From Pseudomonadota bacterium (lineage in GTDB: Bacteria > Pseudomonadota > Gammaproteobacteria > Burkholderiales > Rhodocyclaceae): DNA of 64,000 nucleotides. Positions 1 through 11,206 of this stretch are shown here, piece after piece. Location: contig JAGTRW010000002.1 of NCBI GenBank assembly GCA_018262095.1, forward strand, positions 173,729-237,728. Reading direction: 5' to 3'. The translations under genes and the position numbers were made by a program. The notes beneath the pieces were generated by a model. It did no database searches. It was not told the DNA's origin and saw only the letters and a program-made list of their open reading frames with translations. Each line of letters opens with the position of its first letter. The stretch's first letter is position 1.

Positions 1-242
1 AGCTGGACCAGCAACGGGATGTTGCGGAACAGTTCGACGTAGGCCGCCGCCAGACCTGACAGCGCCTTGTTGGGAACGGTGCGCAGCACGCCGACCAGCG
101 CGCCGAGGATCAGCGCCATCAGCCACGCCGACAGCGACAGACCGATGGTCATCTTGAAGCCATAGAACATCCAGCCCAGATAAGTGCCGTCGCCCGTCGC
201 CGACGGCTGCAGCAACACGTCCCAATTCCAGCTATATCCCAT
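1..242 (-). CDS. gltJ: Glutamate/aspartate ABC transporter permease GltJ (N-terminal part)
   Basis: Inner-membrane permease of a polar amino acid ABC importer, cut by the left window edge; about 80 N-terminal residues are visible. Reading from the ATG at 242, the protein starts MGYSWNWDVLLQPS, continues through TYLGWMFYGFKMTIGLSLSAW and a first membrane segment, then LRTVPNKALSGL and YVELFRNIPLLVQ. These blocks match E. coli GltJ from memory (WNWGIFLQQ, TYLGWIWSGF, LRTVPNRFLSGL, YVELFRNVPL). It lies 138 bp downstream of gltI on the same strand, the usual gltI-gltJ-gltK-gltL order, so the second permease and the ATPase should lie left of the window. Confidence 0.9.
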   Translation of the reverse strand, partial: MGYSWNWDVLLQPSATGDGTYLGWMFYGFKMTIGLSLSAWLMALILGALVGVLRTVPNKALSGLAAAYVELFRNIPLLVQ

Positions 243-380
243 TGCGCTCTCCACCAATTCAGAAACTCCGCCGCGCCGGAAGGCGATCGACAGCGGACTG
301 CAAGACCAGGGAAGACACGCGCCGATCATCGCGGCAGCAGCCCGACGATCGTTGCAAGACGCCTCTTCCCCGTGTCCATG

Positions 381-1289
381 TCACTCGAAGGCCTTGTCGT
401 TGGGCGCCTTGTACAGCGCCTTCATTTCATCCGACAGCGGCATGTCGAGGTTGAGCCCCTTGGGCGGAATCGGGTTCATGAACCACTTGTTGTAGATCTT
501 GACCGCCTCGCCCGAAGCCATGACCTGGGCAATCGCGCCGTCGACGACCTTCTTGAACGATGCGTCGTCCTTGCGCAGCATGCAGCCGTAGGCTTCCTTC
601 GACTGCGCGGTGCCGACCACGACCCAGTCGGAGGCGCGCTTGGCCTTGGCCATCTCGCCGTAGAGCAGCGCATCGTCCATCATGAAAGCGACGGCGCGGC
701 CGGTTTCGAGCGTCAGGAAAGATTCGCCGTGGTCCTTGGCCGAAATCACGTTCATCCCCATCTTCTTGTCTTCGTTCATCTTGCGCAGCAGGCGCTCGGA
801 CGTCGTACCCGCGGTGGTCACGACGTTCTTGCCGGCGAGGTCGGCAAAGTCCTTGATCCCCGAGTCCTTCTTGGCCATCAGCTTGGTGCCGATGACGAAA
901 ATCGTATTCGAGAAGCCGACCTGCTTCTGGCGCTCGCTGTTGTTGGTCGTCGACCCGCACTCGATATCGATGGTGCCGTTCTGGATCAGCGTGATGCGGT
1001 TGGCCGAAGTGACCGGCATCAGCTTGACGTCGAGCTTGGCGAGCTTCTGGTCGGCCTTGATGGCGTCGACCGCCTTGAGCATGAACTCCTGCGAATAGCC
1101 GATGACCTGCTGCTTGTCGTCGTAGAAGGAGAAGGGAATCGACGACTCGCGATGCCCCAGGGTGATCACCCCTGTCTCCTTGACCTTCTTGAGCGTGCCG
1201 GCGTCCTGGGCGAAAGCCGGCAGCGAGACGAGAGTTGTCGCGAAGGTCGCGGCGAGCACTGCCGCGATGGTCGTTTTGATCGAATGCAT
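381..1289 (-). CDS. gltI: Glutamate/aspartate ABC transporter periplasmic binding protein GltI
   Basis: Periplasmic solute-binding protein of about 302 residues that would deliver glutamate or aspartate to GltJK. The N-terminus is a classic signal peptide (basic start, hydrophobic core, cleavage after SLPAFA). The mature part has the family 3 binding-protein signature: KKVKETGVITLGHRESSIPF, then SANRITLIQNGTIDIECGSTT and TTAGTTSERLLRKMNED. The start at 1289 is preferred over an upstream in-frame start because the signal peptide begins there and an AGGAG lies about 10 bases upstream. It is probably the first gene of gltIJKL. Glutamate specificity rests on family resemblance. Confidence 0.92.
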   Translation of the reverse strand: MHSIKTTIAAVLAATFATTLVSLPAFAQDAGTLKKVKETGVITLGHRESSIPFSFYDDKQQVIGYSQEFMLKAVDAIKADQKLAKLDVKLMPVTSANRITLIQNGTIDIECGSTTNNSERQKQVGFSNTIFVIGTKLMAKKDSGIKDFADLAGKNVVTTAGTTSERLLRKMNEDKKMGMNVISAKDHGESFLTLETGRAVAFMMDDALLYGEMAKAKRASDWVVVGTAQSKEAYGCMLRKDDASFKKVVDGAIAQVMASGEAVKIYNKWFMNPIPPKGLNLDMPLSDEMKALYKAPNDKAFE

Positions 1290-1540
1290 AATGTATAAGC
1301 TCCTGGGTGGCTGTCGAACTATCAAGGGAAGCGCTGCTTTTGCCTACATACCCCTGAGCAGGACCCGTGCCAGCCTCAAAATCAGGCCATAAGCATCTGT
1401 TTATTCGTAGCAATCCAATCTCCGAGAAGCAGCGGCCGCTCGGTCACGGCAACGATCCTGCACTCTCGCAGTGCGCCTGCACCATGCTGACACCCCGCTT
1501 TGACGCCGCCTTTGCGGACGCCTTGATGGTTCGCCAGCCC

Positions 1541-1568
1541 AAAAAAAACGCTGCCCGCAGGCAGCGTT
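1541..1568 (-). terminator. Rho-independent terminator after the TRAP permease gene
   Basis: A perfect 9-bp stem (AACGCTGCC / GGCAGCGTT, 1547-1555 and 1560-1568) with a 4-base loop. On the minus strand it is followed by a run of eight T (1541-1548). It sits just after the stop codon of the fused TRAP permease gene. Confidence 0.9.
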
Positions 1569-1576
1569 CTGGACTA

Positions 1577-3928
1577 TCAGGCCGCCGTTCCGGCGTCGCC
1601 GAGCGGCAGCAGCATGCCCTTGTTGACCAGCTTGCCGTTGAGGTCCTCGCCCTCGATCCAGATGCGCATGTCCTCACCCACCGGCGCCTGCTCGACCATC
1701 TGCATCAGCTGCGTCGGCGCGATCTTGTCGTACGGTGGCATGATCATGTCCATCCAGAAGTTGGGACGGAACAGGCTAAACGCGACGAGCAGCAGAATCG
1801 CGCTTTCGTACCATTTGCTGCGCGTCAGGAACCAGTTCTGCGTCGCGGCGACGAAAATCAGGCTGGCGCCGATCGCAGTGACGACGACCATAATGAACTG
1901 CGCCACGCTGTCGATGCCGATCAGCAGCAGCTGCGTGTTGTAGATGAACATGAACGGCAGCACGCTGGTGCGGATGCTGTACCAGAACGCGGTGAAACCG
2001 GTCAGCATCGGATCGCACTTGGCGATCCCCGCCGCGGCGTAGGCCGCGAGACCCACCGGCGGCGTCACGTCGGCCATGATGCCGAAATAGAAGACGAACA
2101 TGTGGATGGCGATCAGCGGGACGATCAGTCCGCTCTGCGCGCCGAGTTCGACGACCACCGGCGCCATCAGCGTCGACACGATGATGTAGTTGGCCGTCGT
2201 CGGAACGCCCATGCCGAGAATCAGCGAGGCGACGGCGACCATACCCAGCATCAGCAGCAGGTTGCCGGCCGAGATCAGCTCGACGACTTCGGCGAGCACC
2301 AGACCGATTCCGGTCAGCGTCACGGTGCCGACGATGATGCCGGCGGTCGAGGTCGCGATGCCGACGCCGATCATGTTGCGCGCGCCGGCGATCAGGCCAG
2401 TCTTGAGGTCGGCAAAGCCCTGAGCCCACTCGGACTTGAGCTCTCGCTCACCGCGAAACCAGGCGCCGAGCGGGCGCTGAGTGGCCAAGATGAAGATCAG
2501 GAACATCGTCGCCCAGAATGCCGACAGCGCGGGAGAAAGCTCCTCGATCATCAGGTTCCAGATCAGCGCCGCGACCGGTAGCAGGAAGTGCAGTCCGCTC
2601 TTGATCGTCGGCCCGGGATCGGGCAGCTTGAGGATCGGCTTGTTCGGGTCCTCCATGTGCAGCACGGGGTATTTCGACTCGTATTTGAGCAGGCCGAGGT
2701 AGGCGGCGAGCATCAACACGGCGATGACGACGATCGACGCATCGCCGGCGACGCCCTTGATCCAGCCGAGGCCGAAATAGACGACGTTGGCGAGCAGGAT
2801 GACGCCGCAGGCCGACATCACGAAGCCGATCAGACGGCTCAAGAGCGGCGGCATGTGGTCGCGCGCGATGCCGCGGATGTCGGCCTTGCAGGCTTCGAGG
2901 TGCACGATGTAGAAGAGCGCGATGTACGACATCAGCGCCGGCAGGGCCGCGTGCTTGATGATCTGGGTGTACGGAATGCCGACGTACTCGACCATCAGGA
3001 AGGCCGCGGCACCCATCACCGGCGGCATGATCTGGCCATCGACCGAGGCCGCGGTTTCGACCGCTGCAGCGATATGCGGCTTGTAGCCGACACGCTTCAT
3101 GAGCGGGATGGTGAAGGTGCCGACGGTCACCACGTTGGCGATCGAACTGCCCGAAATGAGACCGGTCAAGCCCGACGAGACGACGGCGGCCTTGGCCGGA
3201 CCGCCGCGCATATGGCCGAGCAAAGACAGCGCCGACATGATGAAGTAGTTGCCTGCACCACCGGTATCGAGCAATGCGCCGAACAGCACGAAGAGGAAGA
3301 CGAAGCCCGACGAGACGCCCAGCGCGACGCCGAAGACGCCTTCGGTCGACAGCCACAGGTGGGTCATCCCCTTGCCGAACGACGCGCCCTTGTGCGCGAT
3401 CATGTCAGGCATGTAGGGGCCGAGGAAGATGTAACCGATGAAGATCGCGGCCATGATCGTCATCGGCAGACCGACGACGCGGCGCGTCACTTCGAGCAAC
3501 AGCACGACACCGGTGAGCGCCACCGCCAGATCGAAGGCAGTCGGCTGGCCCGGGCGCGCGGCGAGTTCGGCGTAGAAAAGATAAAGGTAAGCGCCGCAAA
3601 ATGCAGCGACCAGCGCCAAAATCCAATCCTGGATCGGGATTCGCGTGCGCGGCGAACTCTTGAGCGGCGGGAACAGCATGTAGCCCAGAAACATCGCGAA
3701 GGCCAGGTGGATCGATCGCGACTGCGTGTCGTTGAGAACGAAAATACCAAAAGCAAAAGGTAACGGCGAGGCGATCCACATCTGGAACAGCGACCACGCC
3801 ATCGCCGTGTACATCACGATCTTGGCCGCCAGACCACTCGGCCGGCGCCCTCCGGTATCCGACTCGGCGACCATCTGCCGGATTTCCTCGTCGGACAATT
3901 CCGACTTTTTGACTTCTTCTTGGCCCAC
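1577..3928 (-). CDS. TRAP transporter fused permease (DctQM fusion, TAXI type)
   Basis: Integral membrane protein of 783 residues that joins the small 4-TM (Q) and large 12-TM (M) TRAP permease subunits, the usual form in TAXI-TRAP systems. After a short charged N-terminus come many hydrophobic helices. Large-subunit hallmarks include GASFGKGMTHLW, SGLTGLISGSSIANVVTVGTF, the PPVMGAAAFLM segment and the LGMGVPTTANYIIVSTLMAP block near the C-terminal third. It uses an ion gradient and needs the periplasmic binding protein encoded immediately upstream (4026-4994, same strand). TAXI systems can carry glutamate or dicarboxylates; the substrate here is not shown by sequence. Confidence 0.93.
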   Translation of the reverse strand: MGQEEVKKSELSDEEIRQMVAESDTGGRRPSGLAAKIVMYTAMAWSLFQMWIASPLPFAFGIFVLNDTQSRSIHLAFAMFLGYMLFPPLKSSPRTRIPIQDWILALVAAFCGAYLYLFYAELAARPGQPTAFDLAVALTGVVLLLEVTRRVVGLPMTIMAAIFIGYIFLGPYMPDMIAHKGASFGKGMTHLWLSTEGVFGVALGVSSGFVFLFVLFGALLDTGGAGNYFIMSALSLLGHMRGGPAKAAVVSSGLTGLISGSSIANVVTVGTFTIPLMKRVGYKPHIAAAVETAASVDGQIMPPVMGAAAFLMVEYVGIPYTQIIKHAALPALMSYIALFYIVHLEACKADIRGIARDHMPPLLSRLIGFVMSACGVILLANVVYFGLGWIKGVAGDASIVVIAVLMLAAYLGLLKYESKYPVLHMEDPNKPILKLPDPGPTIKSGLHFLLPVAALIWNLMIEELSPALSAFWATMFLIFILATQRPLGAWFRGERELKSEWAQGFADLKTGLIAGARNMIGVGIATSTAGIIVGTVTLTGIGLVLAEVVELISAGNLLLMLGMVAVASLILGMGVPTTANYIIVSTLMAPVVVELGAQSGLIVPLIAIHMFVFYFGIMADVTPPVGLAAYAAAGIAKCDPMLTGFTAFWYSIRTSVLPFMFIYNTQLLLIGIDSVAQFIMVVVTAIGASLIFVAATQNWFLTRSKWYESAILLLVAFSLFRPNFWMDMIMPPYDKIAPTQLMQMVEQAPVGEDMRIWIEGEDLNGKLVNKGMLLPLGDAGTAA

Positions 3929-3960
3929 TGGCTGCTCCCTGTCCTGAATAACATAAAACG

Positions 3961-3989
3961 CGGGACGGCTCCGCGAGGGAGCCGTCCCG
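3961..3989 (-). terminator. Intercistronic hairpin between TAXI binding protein and permease genes
   Basis: A perfect 12-bp GC-rich stem (CGGGACGGCTCC paired with GGAGCCGTCCCG, 3961-3972 and 3978-3989) with a 5-base loop. On the minus strand it is followed by CGTTTTA. It lies in the 97-bp gap of the two-gene operon, so I read it as an attenuator or 3' RNA-stabilising hairpin rather than an operon end. Confidence 0.7.
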
Positions 3990-4025
3990 AATCAGCAGGC
4001 GCGCCTCAAGCGCGCCCAACCGCTC

Positions 4026-4994
4026 TTACATCCAGCCCTTTTCCTTGTAGTACTTGACCGCGCCCGGGTGCAGCGGCGCCGACATGCCGTTCTTGATCAT
4101 GTCCTTCGGATCGAGGTTGGCGAGCGCCGGGTGCAGTTTCTTGAACTCGTCGAAGTTGTCGAAGACCGCCGAGACCATGGCATAAACGACGTTGTCAGGA
4201 ACCTTGGACGAGGTCACGAAGCTGGCGACGACGCCGAAGGTCTTGATCGCGTCGGGGTTGCCCGGGTACATGCCGCCCGGGATCGTGGCGTAGGCGAAGT
4301 ACGGATGATCCTTGATCAGCTTGTCGACCGCCGGACCGGTGATATTGACCAGCTTGGCGCCGCAGGTCGTCGTCGGATCCTGGATATTGGCCGCCGGGCT
4401 GGCGACGACGAAGCCGAAGCCGTCGATCTTGTTGTCGCACAGCGCAGCGCCGTGTTCGTCGGGCTTGAGTTCGGAGGTCAGCGAAAAGTCGCTGTTCTTC
4501 ATTCCCAGATTGGCCATCAACATCTCGGTCGTCGAGCGCGTCCCGGAGCCGGGGTTGCCGACGTTGTAGCGCTTGCCCTTGAAGTCCTCGAACTTCTTGA
4601 TGTTGGCTTCCTTGCGCGCGACCACCATCAGCGCCTCGGGGAACACCGAGAAGACGGCGCGCAGTTCGGTATGCGGCCCGCTTTCCTTGAATTGGGCGAG
4701 GCCCTTGACGGCGTTGTACTCGACATCCGACTGCGCGACGCCGAAGTCGAGTTCGCCAGCCTTGATGGTGTTGACGTTGTAAACGGAAGCGGCAGTGCTT
4801 TCGACCGAGCAGCGGATGCCGTGCTTGGCGCGTTCCTTGTTCATCAAGCGGCAGATCGCGCCGCCGGCAGCGTAATAGACGCCGGTCACACCGCCGGTGC
4901 CGATGGTGACGAATTTCTGTTGTGCGACGGCGACCGGGCTGGCCAGCGTTACACCAAGGGCCAATGCGGCCGCAATAAGGGTAAGTCTCTTCAT
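4026..4994 (-). CDS. TAXI family TRAP transporter solute-binding protein
   Basis: Periplasmic receptor of 322 residues for the neighbouring TRAP permease. It has a signal peptide ending in SPVAVAQ. The TAXI family signature follows at once: [25 protein letters not shown], then [27 protein letters not shown] and [18 protein letters not shown]. The start at 4994 has an AGGAGAG Shine-Dalgarno seven bases upstream. With the permease it forms a two-gene operon. TAXI proteins characterised so far bind glutamate/glutamine or related acids, which would fit the gltIJ genes nearby, but the ligand is inferred. Confidence 0.93.
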   Translation of the reverse strand: MKRLTLIAAALALGVTLASPVAVAQQKFVTIGTGGVTGVYYAAGGAICRLMNKERAKHGIRCSVESTAASVYNVNTIKAGELDFGVAQSDVEYNAVKGLAQFKESGPHTELRAVFSVFPEALMVVARKEANIKKFEDFKGKRYNVGNPGSGTRSTTEMLMANLGMKNSDFSLTSELKPDEHGAALCDNKIDGFGFVVASPAANIQDPTTTCGAKLVNITGPAVDKLIKDHPYFAYATIPGGMYPGNPDAIKTFGVVASFVTSSKVPDNVVYAMVSAVFDNFDEFKKLHPALANLDPKDMIKNGMSAPLHPGAVKYYKEKGWM

Positions 4995-5473
4995 TATTAA
5001 TCTCTCCTGTAATGTGCCAATGAATCAGAACCGATGAGGCGAGCGCCCCGCCTTCGCTTGCTTGATGATTCGGCGACCTTTCACGTAGGTGACTGGCGTC
5101 AGGTAATGCAGCGGAAGAATAACGCCAAAGCCCGGGTTTATGACGTAGGTGCCGAAAAAATTTACCGTTCGTCGCCGAACGCCAAGGTTTTCATCGATCG
5201 ACTCAAGCAGCTTCCATGCCGGACACAAGGACTCACCAAAACCCGATACCAATCCCTTGTCTATCAGCCGCTCGCACCCGAGCCATGCGGCTCGTCCGAC
5301 CACCGGCTTGACGCCCAATGCACCACCATGGTGCTCGAGCACCATAGTGGGAACAAGCGGGTCGGTCGCACGGCGGGCATATTCGGCTCGCGGCGGACAC
5401 GATTCGGCGCGTCTTGAGTCGTGCTAGGATGAGCGGCTTGGCTGCGGCCATCGTCAATGGGTAGATCGTGAGC
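4995..5473. other. Intergenic region with divergent promoters; no confident gene
   Basis: About 480 bp between two divergently read genes. A minus-strand open frame (5025-5345) exists, but it has no recognisable domain or good ribosome-binding site, so I do not call it. The only clear structure is the palindrome at 5324-5351. Promoters for both flanking genes must lie here, but I could not pick convincing -35/-10 pairs. Confidence 0.5.
5324..5351. repeat. 28-bp near-perfect palindrome
   Basis: Arms CCACCATGGTGCTC and GAGCACCATAGTGG pair over 14 bp with one mismatch and no loop. The inner 18 bp (ATGGTGCTCGAGCACCAT) are perfectly symmetric. It lies 122 bp before the D-glutamate-cyclase-like gene and 330 bp before the TAXI gene, so it may be an operator. 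There is no T-run, so it is not a standard terminator. Confidence 0.55.
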
Positions 5474-6400
5474 ATGAATAAAGAATGCCTGGCACAAGCC
5501 ATCGCGCGAATCGAAATGCTGGCGCGCCACGACCCGGGTAGCCGCGGCCTGGCGTCGTTCGCGCCAAGTTGCCAGTTGCTGCCGGCCGCCGCCGAACTCC
5601 TGCGCGGGCAGCGCGTGGTCATCGTCACCGGCTTTTGCATCCGCGCCGCGCTGGTCGGCGAGACCGACGGGCCGCCGGGCGCGCTGGCGATCGCCGACGC
5701 GCTGCGCCAGCTCGGCAAGGAGGTCGTGCTGGTCAGCGACCAGTACAGCAGCGGCCTGCTCGCCGCCGGCGCAGCGCTGTTCGGCGCGCCGTTTTCGACG
5801 CTGACGCTGGACCTGCCGCAGCAGGTCGCCGAACGCCAGATCGACGAACTGATCGCCGCCTTCAAGCCGACCCAGGTGCTCGCCATCGAGCGCCCTGGCA
5901 ACGCCCGGGATGGCCATCGCTACTCGATGCGCGGCGAAATCCTCGACGACCTGGTTCCGGCCGCCGATCGTCTGCTGGCGCCACAGCCTTCATGCCGCAG
6001 CATCGCCATCGGCGACGGCGGCAACGAACTGGGGCTGGGCAGCTGGCGCGACTCGCTCAAATCGCGCGTCGCGCACGGCGATCTCATTTTCTGCGCCACC
6101 CCTGCCGATTACGTGATCCCGGCGGGAATCTCCAACTGGGGCGCTTGCGCGCTGGTCGCCGCGCTCTCGCTGCTCGCCGGCCGCCTGTTGCTGCGCCCGC
6201 CCGAGCACGAACTCGCAGTGCTGCAGGCGCTGCTCACCGCCGGCGCGGTCGACGGCTGCACCAGGAAAAACGATCTTTCGGTCGACGGTTTGGGTTGGCA
6301 AGACTACGCGCAGACGCTCGCCGAGATCTACCAGGAGACGGTGAACACGCTCGAAACCGCCGCACAGCACGACGGCCTGAAGGCTAACGCGATTCCTTGA
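5474..6400 (+). CDS. DUF4392 / D-glutamate cyclase-like protein
   Basis: Cytosolic protein of 308 residues that resembles the DUF4392 family, whose eukaryotic member DGLUCY converts D-glutamate to 5-oxoproline. Supporting motifs are RVVIVTGFCI near residue 50, TDGPPGALAIADALRQLGKEV, and the conserved IAIGDGGNELGLG around residue 180 followed by VIPAGISNWGACAL. A GTG six bases upstream (5468) is an alternative start; no strong Shine-Dalgarno decides between them. Its 3' end overlaps the convergent carbonic-anhydrase-like gene by 17 bp. Nearness to glutamate uptake genes suggests D-glutamate or 5-oxoproline metabolism, but bacterial members are little studied. Confidence 0.8.
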   Translation: MNKECLAQAIARIEMLARHDPGSRGLASFAPSCQLLPAAAELLRGQRVVIVTGFCIRAALVGETDGPPGALAIADALRQLGKEVVLVSDQYSSGLLAAGAALFGAPFSTLTLDLPQQVAERQIDELIAAFKPTQVLAIERPGNARDGHRYSMRGEILDDLVPAADRLLAPQPSCRSIAIGDGGNELGLGSWRDSLKSRVAHGDLIFCATPADYVIPAGISNWGACALVAALSLLAGRLLLRPPEHELAVLQALLTAGAVDGCTRKNDLSVDGLGWQDYAQTLAEIYQETVNTLETAAQHDGLKANAIP

Positions 6401-7670
6401 CGATCCGGCCGAACCCCGGCTGCACCGGCCGCGCATTGGGCTTATAGAGGCGCTGGAAAATCGCCAGTTGCTCGGGCGATAGCTGTTGAGGCTGCTTGAG
6501 CACCAGCCACAACACGTCCTCGGCGCACGGCGGCGTCGTCAGCGAACCCATGAAGGTGAAATAGCGCCGACTCTCGGGCAACAATTGCGCGACGTCGAAT
6601 CCCTGCCCGGGCGGCGCGACTTCGCCGCCCTTTTCGAGCGGCAGGTTGTTGAGCACCATCTGGATCAGCGGATTCTCGACGCCGCTCTCGAGCAGCACGA
6701 CGACGATCGCCAGCTTGCCATCGTCGGCCTGGTGCACCAGTTGCGCCTCCATCTCGAAGGCCTTGCCGCCGACGGTGATCTCGGAAGGCCGATGAAAAAC
6801 GATGCGCATCAACTCGTAATTCTTGCCGAGCAGCGCGAAGCTGGCGCCTCGCACGTCGACCTGCAGGCTGCTGCCCGCATCGACGACGCGGTACGGCACC
6901 GGCCAATAGGCAAACTGGATCGGTTCAAGATCGACCGCGATGGCATCGCGCAGATCGATCGGCGACTGCCGGCGACCGGCGCCGCAGGTCGCATAGCTGG
7001 CCTTGAGCCGGCTCCAGTTCTCGGCGGCGCCGTCACCTTCGTACGACCACGCGACATTCGCCGGACGATCGGCTTTGCGGTTGCGCTTATGCGAAGCCGG
7101 CGACGCCGCATGCACTGCGACCGCCCGCTGCTCCTTCTGCAGCTGTTTCTCGACCAGCGCCTCGTTCTCGCGGCGCAGCGCGCCGGCGGCCGCGCTAACC
7201 TTCTCGGCGGTCTTGCTGGCCAAGGCGAGCGACGGCGTTGCGGACTTCGGCCGGCACACTTCGCGCAGCAGCTTGTCGTCCGGCGTCCCCGAACGCACCG
7301 GCATGTCGAACGGGACCCTGACTTCCTCCTGCCGCACCAGTGCGCCGTCCTCCTTGAAGTAGCTACGCTTGAGCGTCGAGTACGTGCGCTCGGCGCAATC
7401 GTAGCGGTTCATCACCTCGATGATGCGATAGGCTGACGACGTTTTCGGATCGACGATCGACTTGTCGAGGACGATACGCCCCTTGGCGGTCGTCTCCTTG
7501 CCGGCCTCGTTGGTGACGATGCTGGCACGGTCGATCTCGACGCGCTTGCCTTGTTCGCTGGCGACCAGCTGCCAGTCGGCAGCCACCAGCGCTGGCCAGG
7601 CAACAGCGCTCAGTGCCAGGATCAGCTTGGCGCAGCGGACGGCACTCCCGCCATGGATTATCGGTCTCAT
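6384..7670 (-). CDS. Secreted adhesin-E-like domain fused to a zinc-ligand-deficient alpha-carbonic anhydrase domain
   Basis: Exported protein of 428 residues. A signal peptide (LILALSAVAWPALVAA) is followed by a surface-adhesin-E-like domain (WQLVASEQGKRVEIDRASI to about residue 160), a charged linker, then an alpha-carbonic anhydrase domain from about residue 195. That domain keeps RRQSPIDLRDA, the fold motif FHRPSEITVGGKAFEME and SLTTPPCAEDVLWLVL. Of the three zinc histidines (CA II H94, H96, H119) only H96 remains: the usual QFHFH reads RIVFH, and the usual EAH(F/L)VH reads EAQLVH. I therefore infer a non-catalytic binding or structural role. The start at 7670 was chosen to place the signal peptide at the N-terminus. 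Confidence 0.85.
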   Translation of the reverse strand: MRPIIHGGSAVRCAKLILALSAVAWPALVAADWQLVASEQGKRVEIDRASIVTNEAGKETTAKGRIVLDKSIVDPKTSSAYRIIEVMNRYDCAERTYSTLKRSYFKEDGALVRQEEVRVPFDMPVRSGTPDDKLLREVCRPKSATPSLALASKTAEKVSAAAGALRRENEALVEKQLQKEQRAVAVHAASPASHKRNRKADRPANVAWSYEGDGAAENWSRLKASYATCGAGRRQSPIDLRDAIAVDLEPIQFAYWPVPYRVVDAGSSLQVDVRGASFALLGKNYELMRIVFHRPSEITVGGKAFEMEAQLVHQADDGKLAIVVVLLESGVENPLIQMVLNNLPLEKGGEVAPPGQGFDVAQLLPESRRYFTFMGSLTTPPCAEDVLWLVLKQPQQLSPEQLAIFQRLYKPNARPVQPGFGRIVKESR

Positions 7671-7801
7671 CTTCTGTTTCACGGAAAAGCTGGCGAATAC
7701 TTTAGGCCAATTCTCGAAAACGCCGGGAACAAACTGCGCCGGGCACGCATCCAATCCCAGCGTGTCTTGCTTAAAGTCTGCAAATCCAGTAAGTTGCACA
7801 G

Positions 7802-9900
<2,099 letters not shown>

Positions 9901-9914
9901 CAGACCCTGCAGGA

Positions 9915-9943
9915 CGCTCAGGCGCGTTTGAGGCGCCTGAGCG
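9915..9943. terminator. Convergent hairpin between thiC and a GGDEF gene
   Basis: An 11-bp stem (CGCTCAGGCGC / GCGCCTGAGCG, 9915-9925 and 9933-9943) with a 7-base loop, 14 bp after the thiC stop. It overlaps the last codons of the opposing GGDEF gene. No T-run follows, so termination is likely but not certain. Confidence 0.55.
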
Positions 9944-11099
9944 CCGCGCGCAGCCAGGCCCGGGCAAAAACAGTCGCGACGGGGGCCGAGCCCGGAGCCC
10001 CGTCGTCGGCGCACACCACGCGGTTGCGTCCGCCGTTCTTGGCCTGATAGAGCGCCTGGTCGGCAGCGGCAATCAGGCCTTCGGCCAGTTGGGGCGGTGG
10101 CGCGGATGACGTCTGTGCGTCGGGCAGCATCGACAGCCCGATCGAGATGGAAACCTTGATGATCTGTCCAGACAGCGCTTCGACCTCGGTTTCTTCGATG
10201 CAGCGGCGAATCCGTTCGGCGATCTGCCGCGAATGGTGGATCTCGGAGCGCGGCAACAGCACAACGAACTCCTCGCCGCCATAACGCGCGATGGTGTCGC
10301 CGGCGCGCAGCTGCGACTGGATGACATGAGCGACGCGGCGCAGCACCTCGTCGCCGGTCTGGTGACCATGACTGTCATTGATCCGCTTGAACTTGTCGAT
10401 GTCCAGGAACATGCACGCCAGCGGATGCTTGTAGCGGCGCGCCTGGCTGATTTCGACCAGGCAGCGGTGCTCGAAGTAGCGGCGGTTCTGCACCCCGGTC
10501 AAGCCATCGGTCAACCCGGCCAGCTTCAAGCGTTCCTGGGTCAGCGCGCTTTCCAGGCAAATGGCGATGATTTGCGCGAGCCGTTCGAGAAAATCCGTTG
10601 CGCAGCCGGCGCGATAGCGATCAGGGTCGGCGCTGCCAAAGTGCAGGCTGCCGATCAGTTCGCCCTGACGCATCAATGGCAACAGCGCGACCGAAGCGAT
10701 GGCATCCGGCGCAGAATTGAAGTGCGGCTGATGATCGGTCTCGCTGAAAGCGCCGACAAAAGGTTGGCGTGATTCGCGGTACAAGGCCTCCAGCGGGGCG
10801 GCCGACGGGAGCAGCGTCAACCCGCTGCACGCCGCGCCCAGCCCCCCTTCCAGGATGCGCCTCGCCTCATGGTCGCGGTCGAGCAGCGCGAGGGTGACAA
10901 ACTCGAGTCCGAACGCCAGCTTGTACTCGGTGAGCAGCAGGCGGACAAGCTCAAGCAGCGAGCCCGCGCCGATCAGCAAACGCTCAAGCTGATCGAAGCG
11001 GCGCATTTTGTCTTCGTTTTGCCGGGCCTCGTGCAACAGGGTTTCCAGCCGTCGCCGCAAAGTGGAATTTTCTGCCTCGAGAGCGCTGTTCGTGGTCAT
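9918..11099 (-). CDS. Diguanylate cyclase with N-terminal DUF484/GAF-like domain
   Basis: Soluble 393-residue protein predicted to make cyclic di-GMP. Residues 1-45 are a charged heptad-like helix. Residues 45-190 look like a DUF484/GAF sensor (LLIGAGSLLELVRLLLTEYKL, ASVALLPLMRQGELIGSLHFGS). The GGDEF domain spans about 200-360, with LTDGLTGVQNRRYFE, MFLDIDKFKRINDSHGHQTGD and the active-site ARYGGEEFVVLLP. An RAGD inhibitory (I) site lies five residues before GGEEF, so product feedback is expected. No membrane helix is seen. It is a single gene convergent with thiC; the signal is unknown. Confidence 0.92.
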   Translation of the reverse strand: MTTNSALEAENSTLRRRLETLLHEARQNEDKMRRFDQLERLLIGAGSLLELVRLLLTEYKLAFGLEFVTLALLDRDHEARRILEGGLGAACSGLTLLPSAAPLEALYRESRQPFVGAFSETDHQPHFNSAPDAIASVALLPLMRQGELIGSLHFGSADPDRYRAGCATDFLERLAQIIAICLESALTQERLKLAGLTDGLTGVQNRRYFEHRCLVEISQARRYKHPLACMFLDIDKFKRINDSHGHQTGDEVLRRVAHVIQSQLRAGDTIARYGGEEFVVLLPRSEIHHSRQIAERIRRCIEETEVEALSGQIIKVSISIGLSMLPDAQTSSAPPPQLAEGLIAAADQALYQAKNGGRNRVVCADDGAPGSAPVATVFARAWLRAALRRLKRA

Positions 11100-11206
11100 G
11101 GGGGCATGCTACCACCAATAGTCGACGGCGATGTCCGCCGCAACAGGCGGTCAATCGGGGCAAATAGAAAGCCGCCGGCTCGCTTGAGTTCTATAGAATG
11201 CGCGGC

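Noticed and set aside
5025..5345. 106-codon minus-strand frame in the TAXI/cyclase spacer
   Set aside because: No recognisable domain, weak start context, and it covers a palindrome that looks regulatory.
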